From JAXGPF01 sp964650945 (lineage in GTDB: Bacteria; Verrucomicrobiota; Kiritimatiellia; JAAZAB01): 64,000 nt of DNA. A program made the position numbers and the translations under genes. Numbering within the stretch: the stretch's first letter is position 1; every line of letters begins with the position of its first letter. The stretch covers positions 34,611 through 98,610 of the forward strand of contig CAZYXU010000001.1 of assembly GCA_964650945.1 (NCBI GenBank), given 5' to 3'. Positions 1 through 7,092 of this stretch are shown piece after piece. The notes under the pieces were generated by a model. The model was not told where the DNA came from and made no database searches. It worked only from the letters and a program-made list of their open reading frames with translations.

Positions 1-2780
1 GCGGCCGCCGGTTCGGCGGCGGGCGCGGGATGCTGCGCGGCCTTGGAATGGCCATCGGGGAAAGTCAAAGCCATCCAGCGGAAGATGTAATCCACGAGCG
101 ACTTGGCGAAGGGAATCTCCGGATTTTTGGTGAAACCGCTCGGTTCGAAACGGCTGTGGGTGAATTTGTCAATCAGCGTGCTGATTGGCACGCCGTATTG
201 CAGGCACATCGAAATGGCCGTGCCAAAGGCGTCCATAATGCCGCCCACCGTGCTGCCTTCCTTGGCCATGGTGATGAAGAGCTCGCCCGGCGCGCCGTCT
301 TCATACAGCCCGACGGTCAGGTAACCCTGATGGCCGGCAACTTCGAATTTATGGGTGATGGACTGGCGCGTTGCCGGCATCCGGCGCCGGAAAGGCTTGT
401 TGGCCGGGCCCTTGGCGGCGGCCTCGTCAGTCGTTCCGCCCGCGCTTTCCCGGTTGGTGCTGACCGGCTGGATACCCTTGGACCCGTCGCGGTAAATGGC
501 CACGGCTTTCAACCCCAGTTTCCAGCCGTCCATGTAAGCCTGCAGCACATCCTCGACGGTGGCGTTGTTGGGCATGTTGATGGTTTTGCTGATGGCGCCG
601 GAGAGGAAGGGCTGGGCCGCCGCCATCATCTGCAGGTGCGCGTGGTAGTTGATGCAGCGCTTGCCGTTCTTGGGCTTGAACGCGCAGTCGAACACCGGCA
701 GGTGCGCCTCCTCCAGTTCCGGCGCGTCTTCAATCGTGTCGGTCTTGTCCACATGCGCGATAATGGCCCGGATTTGCGCCGGGGTGTAGCCCAGGCGCTT
801 GAGCGCGATCGGCAGCGACTGGTTGACGATTTTGAACATGCCGCCGCCGGCCAGTTGTTTGTATTTCACCAGGGCGATGTCCGGCTCAACGCCGGTGGTA
901 TCGCAGTCCATCATGAAGCCGATGGTGCCGGTGGGCGCGAGGACGGTGACCTGGGCGTTGCGGAAGCCCTGGGCGAGCCCGGCTTCGCGGACATGCTCCC
1001 ATACCGTCTGCGCTTCCCGCAGGATCACGCCGTTGCTGGCGGTGGCCGCGATGTGCGCCAGGGCGTCATGATGCTTGCCGATCACCTTGTTGAACGGTTC
1101 GCGGTTGAGCGGATACTCGTCAAAAGCACCCTTGACGCCGGCCAATTCGATGGAAGTGGCGTACGCGGCCCCGGTCATCAGGGCGGTTACGGCGCCGGCG
1201 AAGGCCCGGCCGTCATTGCTGTCATACGGCAGCCCCAGGTTCATGATCAGCGCGCCCAGGTTGGCGTATCCCAGGCCCAGCGGACGGAAGCGATGGGAAT
1301 TCTCCGCGATTTCGCGGGTCGGATAGCTGCCGTGGTCCACCAGGATTTCCTGGGCAATGACCATGATGCGCGCTACGTGCTGGAACTGCCGGACGTCGAA
1401 CACCTGGCGCTCGTCGGAAAATTTCATCAGATTGATCGAAGCCAGGTTGCAGGCGCTGTTGTCCACGAACATGTATTCCGAACACGGGTTGCTCGCGTTG
1501 ATCGGCCCGCTTTTCGGACAGGTATGCCAACGGTTGATCGTGGTGTCGTATTGGAGCCCCGGGTCGCCGCAGAAATGCGCCGCCTCGGCGATGTTCCGCA
1601 TCACCTGCCGCGCGTCCAGCACTTCCACAATCTCGCCCGTGGTGATCGCGCGGGTGTGCCAGACCGTGCCGGCCTGCACGGCGTTGAGGAAGTCATCCGT
1701 CACGCGCACCGAAAGATTGGCGTTCTGAAACATGACCGATGAGTAAGCGTCGCCGTTGAAGGAGCCGTCATAGCCGGACTTGATCAGCACGCGCGCCTTT
1801 TTCTCTTCGTTGACCTTGCAATTGATGAAATCCAGGATGTCGGGATGTTGCACCTTGAGGCTTTGCATCTTCGCCGCGCGCCGGGTTTTGCCGCCCGACT
1901 TGATCACCGCCGCCACCTGGTCGAACACCCGCATGAAACTCAGCGGGCCGGAGGGCGTGCCGCCGCCGGAAAGCTTTTCGCGGCTGCTGCGCAGCGTGCT
2001 TAAATCCGTGCCGGTGCCCGACCCGTATTTGAACAGCATGGCCTCCGAACTCGCCAGGCGCATGATGTCCTCCATGTTGTCGTTCACCGACTGGATGAAG
2101 CAGGCGGAAGCCTGGGGGTGCTTGTAGGAGTCCGCGGCCTTTTCAATCCGGCCGGCCTTGGCGTCCCAGTAATAGGCGGAGCGATTGTTGGAGGTCACGC
2201 CATACGCCTGTTGCAGTCCCACGTTGAACCAGACCGGGCTGTTGAAGGCGGCGTATTGGTTGACGCAAAGATGCGTGAGTTCCTTGTAAAACACTTCGGC
2301 ATCGGCCGGCGTCGCAAAGTAACCGTCATCGCGCCCCCAATCGGCGATGGTGCGCGCCACGCGGTGCACCAACTGGCGCACGGATTTTTCGCGCACGGCC
2401 GCGCCATGCGCGCCGTAAAAATATTTCGACGCCACCACGTTGGTCGCCAGCATGGACCAACTCTTCGGCACCTCAATATCGTCGGCTTCAAAAACCACTT
2501 CGCCCTTGTCGCTTTTGATGACTGCTTTGCGCTGTTCCCATTCGATCGCATCGAAGGGATGCCGGTCGGGGGTGGTGAATAATGGCTTGATCTGGATGCC
2601 CATGGCCTTGACCTTGCGTCCGTTGTTGCCGCCTTTGCGTGAATTGCGGGCGCGCACGCCCTCCGCCGATTCCGTCGTTTCAGTTTTTAATGCCCGGTTA
2701 ACGCTGTCGTTTGCAGTATTATTCGCGGTGTTATCGCCCAAAGCCAGGCCGAGGCCGGCTGGTTCGCGGATTTCCAACAT
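1..2780 (-). CDS. nrdJ: Vitamin B12-dependent ribonucleotide reductase (class II), 3' end cut by window
   Basis: Adenosylcobalamin-dependent reduction of ribonucleotides to deoxyribonucleotides. About 926 codons are visible and no stop is reached before the left edge. The active-site block NPCSEYMFVDNSACNL lies at residues 431-446: Asn431, Cys433 (thiyl) and Glu435, with Cys444 eleven residues on, the same spacing as in the Thermotoga NrdJ. Cys227 (in ASACFIQS) is the likely redox partner. The C-terminal part carries the conserved GGIMDAFGTAISMCLQYG region; the usual terminal zinc/thiol tail would lie outside the window. The start at 2780 (MLEIREP) has a TTAGGAGA ribosome site about 10 nt upstream. 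The first ~60 residues are low-complexity and not conserved. Two candidate NrdR boxes lie upstream. Confidence 0.95.
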   Translation of the reverse strand, partial: MLEIREPAGLGLALGDNTANNTANDSVNRALKTETTESAEGVRARNSRKGGNNGRKVKAMGIQIKPLFTTPDRHPFDAIEWEQRKAVIKSDKGEVVFEADDIEVPKSWSMLATNVVASKYFYGAHGAAVREKSVRQLVHRVARTIADWGRDDGYFATPADAEVFYKELTHLCVNQYAAFNSPVWFNVGLQQAYGVTSNNRSAYYWDAKAGRIEKAADSYKHPQASACFIQSVNDNMEDIMRLASSEAMLFKYGSGTGTDLSTLRSSREKLSGGGTPSGPLSFMRVFDQVAAVIKSGGKTRRAAKMQSLKVQHPDILDFINCKVNEEKKARVLIKSGYDGSFNGDAYSSVMFQNANLSVRVTDDFLNAVQAGTVWHTRAITTGEIVEVLDARQVMRNIAEAAHFCGDPGLQYDTTINRWHTCPKSGPINASNPCSEYMFVDNSACNLASINLMKFSDERQVFDVRQFQHVARIMVIAQEILVDHGSYPTREIAENSHRFRPLGLGYANLGALIMNLGLPYDSNDGRAFAGAVTALMTGAAYATSIELAGVKGAFDEYPLNREPFNKVIGKHHDALAHIAATASNGVILREAQTVWEHVREAGLAQGFRNAQVTVLAPTGTIGFMMDCDTTGVEPDIALVKYKQLAGGGMFKIVNQSLPIALKRLGYTPAQIRAIIAHVDKTDTIEDAPELEEAHLPVFDCAFKPKNGKRCINYHAHLQMMAAAQPFLSGAISKTINMPNNATVEDVLQAYMDGWKLGLKAVAIYRDGSKGIQPVSTNRESAGGTTDEAAAKGPANKPFRRRMPATRQSITHKFEVAGHQGYLTVGLYEDGAPGELFITMAKEGSTVGGIMDAFGTAISMCLQYGVPISTLIDKFTHSRFEPSGFTKNPEIPFAKSLVDYIFRWMALTFPDGHSKAAQHPAPAAEPAA

Positions 2781-2840
2781 GGGGAGGTCTCCTAACTACA
2801 ATTCATTAAGCAAATTACAACGATTGGTGGGCATTGCCTG

Positions 2841-2897
2841 CCACAATATTTGCCACCTTTTTTAAAAACAAGTCACTTTTAACACTACCTGTAGTGG
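2841..2897 (-). promoter_or_regulatory. Candidate pair of NrdR boxes upstream of nrdJ
   Basis: ACACTACCTGTAGTGG at 2882-2897 contains a perfect 6+2+6 palindrome and closely resembles the known 16-bp NrdR operator (acaCwAtATaTwGtgt). A weaker copy, CCACAATATTTGCCAC, is at 2841-2856. The two centres are 41 bp apart, close to four helical turns, and NrdR boxes usually occur as phased pairs upstream of nrd genes. The pair lies 60-120 bp before the nrdJ start. The second box is weak, so the pair is inferred. Confidence 0.5.
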
Positions 2898-3139
2898 ATG
2901 CCAAGAAAAAAATTTTAGCAAAAATATGAATGCCTAATTTTGCTTGGAAAACTGCGTTTTTTTTATTTTTTTTATTGAAAGAGTTGCTTCCAAAAGTCAA
3001 ATATTGAAAGCGGTAGTCAGTATCCAGCGGTAAGTAGTCAGGATCGCAAAAGACACAAGACATTTATAACAAACATCTTGTATTTATTCTGGATTCTGAC
3101 TTGAATTCTGAATTCTTTCCATTAGCATCCCCCAGGATG
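2898..3139. other. AT-rich intergenic stretch, no gene seen
   Basis: This stretch is strikingly AT-rich against its surroundings, with T-runs near 2958-2975. Only a short open frame without family resemblance or ribosome site is present on the minus strand. It probably contains upstream promoter sequence for nrdJ, but I could not fix one. Confidence 0.4.
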
Positions 3140-3149
3140 CTCAGGCTGT

Positions 3150-3279
3150 AGGCTGAAGGCTGTAGGCTATAGGAAAACCGCGGATTTCAAGCATCGGATC
3201 GGAAAACACAGTTCCGTTTTTTTTGCCGATGTTTTTCGGGGTTTTAACCTACAGCCTACAGTCTAATAACCTTCAGCCT
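3150..3279. repeat. Long imperfect inverted repeat (ctgtaggct family)
   Basis: The left arm at 3150-3173 (AGGCTGAAGGCTGTAGGCTA then TAGG) is the near reverse complement of 3247-3279. The left arm is preceded by another copy of AGGCTGTAGGCTG, giving a short tandem. A shorter nested stem, CATCGG/CCGATG with a T-run, lies between the arms. No coding sequence is supported here. It looks like a dispersed REP-like element. Confidence 0.6.
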
Positions 3280-3301
3280 TGGCGTCCCTTATGGGACGCC
3301 A
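3280..3301. repeat. Perfect hairpin, 9-bp stem and TTAT loop
   Basis: TGGCGTCCC pairs exactly with GGGACGCCA around a TTAT loop. It abuts the end of the preceding inverted repeat. There is no T-tract, so a rho-independent terminator is not supported. Confidence 0.55.
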
Positions 3302-3363
3302 GTGAAATTGGCTCAAAAAAATATTTTGCCGTGTTCATCGGGCGGATACGCGGCCGGCGTGAT

Positions 3364-3484
3364 CACGGCTGCGTCATACTCGGAAAAGACGGCTCGGCAG
3401 GGACGCCTCGCCCCACCATTTTGGCCATATCATCCTTGGTGGGGCGAACCGTCCCTGGTGAGCCGCAAGAATGACGCAGCCGTG
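3364..3484. repeat. 121-bp palindromic element with 14-bp perfect terminal inverted repeats
   Basis: CACGGCTGCGTCAT at 3364-3377 is repeated in inverse as ATGACGCAGCCGTG at 3471-3484. Inside, GCCCCACCA (3410-3418) pairs with TGGTGGGGC (3437-3445), and CAGGGAC (3398-3404) pairs with GTCCCTG (3451-3457), leaving an 18-nt loop. The whole folds as one long interrupted stem. It has no coding capacity of its own and sits in an intergenic region, as expected of a MITE- or BIME-like element. No target-site duplication could be fixed. Confidence 0.6.
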
Positions 3485-3552
3485 CCGGCCTGATGCGGAG
3501 CGAAAATACCTGATTGCATTGTCGGGGATGGATTGATAACATCATCCGCATT

Positions 3553-4125
3553 ATGAAAAAACATGCTGTAGTTTTTTTCGCGGCGTTTTTTAAACGCTGC
3601 TGGCCGCTGGGCCTGGCGGCGTTATGCCTGGTCTCCGCGCCCCGCGCGCAAGCCGAGCATTTGCTCGACCTGGGCGCGCGCTATCATGCCGCGCATCACC
3701 AGTTTGACAAACTGCCGTTCGGCAATGGCGATATCTCTTATCTGCTGGCCTATTCCTACGCCGAATCGCTGGCGCTCTGGCAATTGGGTGTGGATTTCGC
3801 GCCGGATGTTTCCGGTGAAATGGCGCTGGCGGGCGATCGGGTTGTCGGCGATATCGATTATGCCGTTACGCCGCAATTGAATTTGATCATCAAGGATAAT
3901 TACTTCCGCGGCGGGGCGGGGGTGCGCACCAGCTATGTGGAAGCCGAAGATGACAGCGAGTGGCTCGATCCCTATTGGCAGTTTCTGCTGGGCCTGAATT
4001 TTCCGCTGATGGGCCGGTTTTCCCTGGATGCGTCCACAAGTTACGTCTTCGAACACCTGGAAAAACTGGATGGCTTCGATTTCCGCGATCTGGAATACCA
4101 ACTGACCTTGAATGTGAAATTCTGA
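3553..4125 (+). CDS. Predicted outer membrane beta-barrel protein
   Basis: A 190-residue protein with a clear Sec signal peptide: MKK, a hydrophobic core around LGLAALCLV, and likely cleavage after AQA near residue 34. The mature part has alternating hydrophobic and polar residues with many aromatics and ends in NVKF, a terminal aromatic strand typical of outer membrane barrels. At about 155 mature residues it is the size of a small 8-10 strand barrel. I do not recognise a specific family. The ATG at 3553 is chosen over an in-frame upstream ATG at 3514 because only it begins directly with the signal peptide. It is followed by a glycosyltransferase group, with no proof of cotranscription. Confidence 0.7.
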   Translation: MKKHAVVFFAAFFKRCWPLGLAALCLVSAPRAQAEHLLDLGARYHAAHHQFDKLPFGNGDISYLLAYSYAESLALWQLGVDFAPDVSGEMALAGDRVVGDIDYAVTPQLNLIIKDNYFRGGAGVRTSYVEAEDDSEWLDPYWQFLLGLNFPLMGRFSLDASTSYVFEHLEKLDGFDFRDLEYQLTLNVKF

Positions 4126-4205
4126 TTTGCCGCGGCGCCGCCGGCGGCAATCCCGGCAGCCGCTCCTGGCCCCCGCGCCGGTGAACCGGACGGTTTATAT
4201 TGCTT

Positions 4206-4736
4206 ATGTCCAACGCATCCCCATCCGCAGCGAGCGCGCCGCCGGCCGGCCCGGCGGAGGCCGGTTTCGAGCTGGACATCGGCGCGGATGGCGTGGATGC
4301 GGAGCGGATCATGGCGGAAGTGCGCGCGGCGGTGGCGCGCAAGACGGAGGCCGGGGTTTATCGCGACTTGCGGATCGCCCAGGCCGAGCGCCATAACCTG
4401 CAAAACCTGCGGGATGACGAAAAATTTTTGCAGTTTTACCTGGAATGCCTGCATGAGGCCGCTTGCGTCGACATCAATGATTTTGAAATCCGCGAACGGC
4501 GGCGGCTGGGCGCCGGCCTGCTGGTGGCGTTGAAGCGGGCCGTCTGGCAGTTGTTGAAGTTCTACACTTACCGGCTCTGGTCGCAGCAAAACCAGGTCAA
4601 CGGCCTGCTGGTGACGGCGCTGGAAAGCCTGGATGAAAAATACCGGGTGCGCCTGGCGGCGCTGGAACAAAAAGTCGCCGCGCGGCCGCAAGCTGCGCAG
4701 GAAGGAACGCAGGTATGTCCACCGCCCGGCGCATAG
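4206..4736 (+). CDS. Small protein encoded with glycosyltransferases, function unknown
   Basis: About 176 residues: an Ala/Pro-rich start, a charged helical middle with several Glu/Arg-rich heptads (VRAAVARKTEAGVYRDLRIA, then EKFLQFYLECLHEA), and a C-terminal helix likely to form a coiled coil (LESLDEKYRVRLAALEQKVA). No signal peptide or clear membrane segment is seen. Its stop lies 22 bp inside the next glycosyltransferase gene, in a different frame, so the two are translationally linked. Similar helical proteins often accompany LPS glycosyltransferases, but I do not assign a function. The ATG at 4206 is preferred to a TTG two codons upstream. Confidence 0.7.
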   Translation: MSNASPSAASAPPAGPAEAGFELDIGADGVDAERIMAEVRAAVARKTEAGVYRDLRIAQAERHNLQNLRDDEKFLQFYLECLHEAACVDINDFEIRERRRLGAGLLVALKRAVWQLLKFYTYRLWSQQNQVNGLLVTALESLDEKYRVRLAALEQKVAARPQAAQEGTQVCPPPGA

Positions 4737-5902
4737 CTTTTGTATGCCCGCGTTTTGCGGAAGGCGGCACGGTGGGCGGCGCCGAGACCTTGTTGAAAAA
4801 TCTGGCGGAGCGCGCCGCCGCCGCCGGCCGCCAGGTGGCGTTCCTCACCACCTGCGCCGCCGATCATTTCACCTGGGCCAACACCCTGCCGCCGGGCGTC
4901 CGCCAATTTGCCCCCAACATGACCGTGCAGTTTTTCCCCGTCGCGGAAAAACGCGATCTGGCGGAGTTCCTGCGGGCGCAGGATTTGATCTGCCGCGGCG
5001 CAGCCTATACGCCGGCGGATGAGCAGGCGTGGCTGGCCAACAGCGTCACCAGTCCGGCGCTTTGCGCGCATCTGGCGGAGGCCGGCGCGGCCTACGACCG
5101 GATCGTCATCGGGCCGTATCTGTTCGGGCTGACGTATTTCGCCAGCCAGGTCCGGCCGCGCCAGACCATCTTGCTGCCTTGCCTGCATGACGAGAGCTTT
5201 GCCCGGGTCCGGGCGTTCCGCGCGATGTTTCGGGCGGTGGGCGGGCTGATCTTCAATTCCGTTCCGGAACGCGAACTGGCGCGCCGGCTTTACGACCTGC
5301 CGCCGGACCGCGCCTGGGTGGTGGGGATGGGGTTGGACGCCTTCAGCGCCGATGCCGCGGCTTTCAGCCGGCGGCACGGACTGGCGGCGCCTTACTTGAT
5401 CTATTCCGGCCGGCGCGAGGCGGGCAAGGGCGTGCCGCTGCTCCTGGATTATCTGAATCTTTTCCGGCAGCGCACGGGCATGGATGTCAAGCTGGTGCTG
5501 ACCGGATCGGGAACGGTGGATCCGCCTCCCGGCCTGGCGCGGCATATTCTGGATGTGGGATTTGTCAGCGAAGCGGAGAAGCGCGAGGCCATGGCCGGCG
5601 CGGCGGTGTTTTGCCAGCCGTCCACCAACGAGAGTTTCAGCATCGTGCTGCTGGAGGCCTGGCTGGCGGGAACGCCGGCGTTGGTGCATGCGCGGTGCGC
5701 GGTCACCACCGATCATTGCCGGCAGAGCGGCGGCGGCCTGTGGTTCATGACTTACGCGGAGTTTGAAACGGAGTTGCTGCTGCTGCTGCGCCGGCCGGAC
5801 TTGCGCCGGCGCATGGGGGCGGCGGGACGCGCCTATGTCGCGCGCGAGTATTCCTGGCCGGGCATTCTGGCCAGGTTCCTCGCGGCGCTGGACCAGGAGT
5901 GA
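4715..5902 (+). CDS. GT4-family glycosyltransferase
   Basis: A 395-residue GT-B enzyme that probably moves a sugar from a nucleotide donor onto a surface glycan. The N-terminal Rossmann half starts RRIAFVCPRF...GGAETLLKNLA, the GG acceptor-loop signature near residues 17-25. The C-terminal half has YSGRREAGKG (about 228-237), VFCQPSTNESFSIVLLEAWLAGTPALV (about 305-331) with the E-x7-E pattern, and a terminal helix. Length is typical of GT1/GT4 enzymes. It overlaps the preceding gene by 22 bp and ends just before the next glycosyltransferase, so all three probably form one operon. Confidence 0.88.
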   Translation: MSTARRIAFVCPRFAEGGTVGGAETLLKNLAERAAAAGRQVAFLTTCAADHFTWANTLPPGVRQFAPNMTVQFFPVAEKRDLAEFLRAQDLICRGAAYTPADEQAWLANSVTSPALCAHLAEAGAAYDRIVIGPYLFGLTYFASQVRPRQTILLPCLHDESFARVRAFRAMFRAVGGLIFNSVPERELARRLYDLPPDRAWVVGMGLDAFSADAAAFSRRHGLAAPYLIYSGRREAGKGVPLLLDYLNLFRQRTGMDVKLVLTGSGTVDPPPGLARHILDVGFVSEAEKREAMAGAAVFCQPSTNESFSIVLLEAWLAGTPALVHARCAVTTDHCRQSGGGLWFMTYAEFETELLLLLRRPDLRRRMGAAGRAYVAREYSWPGILARFLAALDQE

Positions 5903-5907
5903 ACGCC

Positions 5908-7005
5908 ATGGCTGCGCCAGATATTAAAAGCCGGCCCGCGGTCCACCAGTTCGTGGCCGGTTTCACCGCCGGCGATGCCATCAGCAATGCCGCCTTGACC
6001 ATGCGCGCGGTGTTGCGGCAGTGGGGCTATGCCAGCGAAATTTTCAGCGAGCCGGCGCGCACCATGCCCGCCTGGCGGCGGGAAACGCCGGATGTGCGCC
6101 AGGCGGACAAGCTGGTGCGGCCGGACGATGTGGTGATCCTGCACCTGTCCATCGGCTCGCCCGTCAACGATCTCTTTGCGCAATTGCGCTGCCGCAAGGC
6201 GCTGCTTTATCATAACATGACCCCGGCGGAATATTTCCGCGGCTTTCACGAGCAACTGGCCCGGGATTTGGACTGGGGCCGCCGGCAGACGGCGGCGCTG
6301 GCCGGCCAGGCGGAAGTGGTGATGGCGGTCAGCCGGTTTAACGCCGCGGAGTTGCAGCGCCAGGGTTACTCCCGCGTGGCGCTGCTGCCGCTGTTGCTGG
6401 ATTTCGACCGCATCCTGACCCCGCCGGACCGCGGACTGCTGCGGCGCCTGCGGGACGGCCGGCTGAACGTGGTGTTTGTCGGGCGCGCCGTGCCGAACAA
6501 GAAACTGGAGGATTTGCTGCAGGCCTTTTATGTCCTGCAGCGGGCCGTGGCGCCGGCTTCGCGCCTGATCCATGTGGGCTCCTTCGCGGGGTTGCCCCGC
6601 TACCAGGCGTTGCTGACCGCGCAAGTCAAGGCCTGGCGCCTTAAAAACGCGCTTTTCCTGGGCGCCGTTCCGCAACGCGAACTCAGCGCCGTCTATGCCG
6701 CCGCCGATGTCTTCCTGTGCGCCAGCGAACACGAGGGGTTTTGTATCCCGATCCTGGAAAGCATGGCGCACGGGGTGCCGGCGCTGGCCTACGCGGCCGG
6801 CGCCGTGCCGGAAACCATGGCCGGCGCCGGGGTTTTATTTCACCAGAAACGCTGGGAATACGTGGCGGAAATCATCGGCCTGCTGGCCCGCGACCGGGTT
6901 TTGCGCGCGGCGGTTATCCGGCGCCAGCACGACCGGGTGGCGGAATACCGCCGGCGCGATTTGGCCGCGGAATTGCGCGCACACCTGGCGCCCCTGTTGG
7001 ATTGA
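5908..7005 (+). CDS. GT4-family glycosyltransferase
   Basis: About 365 residues, the second GT-B enzyme of the pair. The donor-binding half has VVFVGRAVPNKKLEDLLQAF and the motif FLCASEHEGFCIPILESMAHG, an E-x7-E signature with the usual following VPALAYAAGAVPE. The N-terminal half begins VHQFVAGFTAGDAISN and includes YHNMTPAEYFRG, as seen in mannosyl-type GT4 enzymes. The ATG at 5908 is chosen because AGGAG lies 9 nt before it; an overlapping GTG at 5899 touches that site. Its ribosome site lies inside the end of the upstream gene, so expression is coupled. Confidence 0.88.
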   Translation: MAAPDIKSRPAVHQFVAGFTAGDAISNAALTMRAVLRQWGYASEIFSEPARTMPAWRRETPDVRQADKLVRPDDVVILHLSIGSPVNDLFAQLRCRKALLYHNMTPAEYFRGFHEQLARDLDWGRRQTAALAGQAEVVMAVSRFNAAELQRQGYSRVALLPLLLDFDRILTPPDRGLLRRLRDGRLNVVFVGRAVPNKKLEDLLQAFYVLQRAVAPASRLIHVGSFAGLPRYQALLTAQVKAWRLKNALFLGAVPQRELSAVYAAADVFLCASEHEGFCIPILESMAHGVPALAYAAGAVPETMAGAGVLFHQKRWEYVAEIIGLLARDRVLRAAVIRRQHDRVAEYRRRDLAAELRAHLAPLLD

Positions 7006-7092
7006 CTTGATTCGTTGGCGCGAATACGCTATCAATGATCGGGTTTTGGGTGGTTACCCCGGCGCGGGATGCAGAAGATAAAGGGGATGGCA

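Noticed and set aside
30..1742. 570-codon open frame on the plus strand
   Set aside because: It lies antisense to nrdJ, which has all class II RNR motifs. GC-rich coding DNA often leaves the opposite strand open.
2815..3063. 82-codon minus-strand frame in the AT-rich region
   Set aside because: No ribosome site or family match, and it overlaps the candidate NrdR boxes.
3143..3280. Possible CRISPR array
   Set aside because: Repeats are inverted and irregularly spaced with no unique spacers of constant length, and no cas gene is in the window.
3302..3493. Short open frames in the 3.3-3.5 kb region
   Set aside because: They fall entirely within palindromic repeats; the open frame follows from the repeat sequence.
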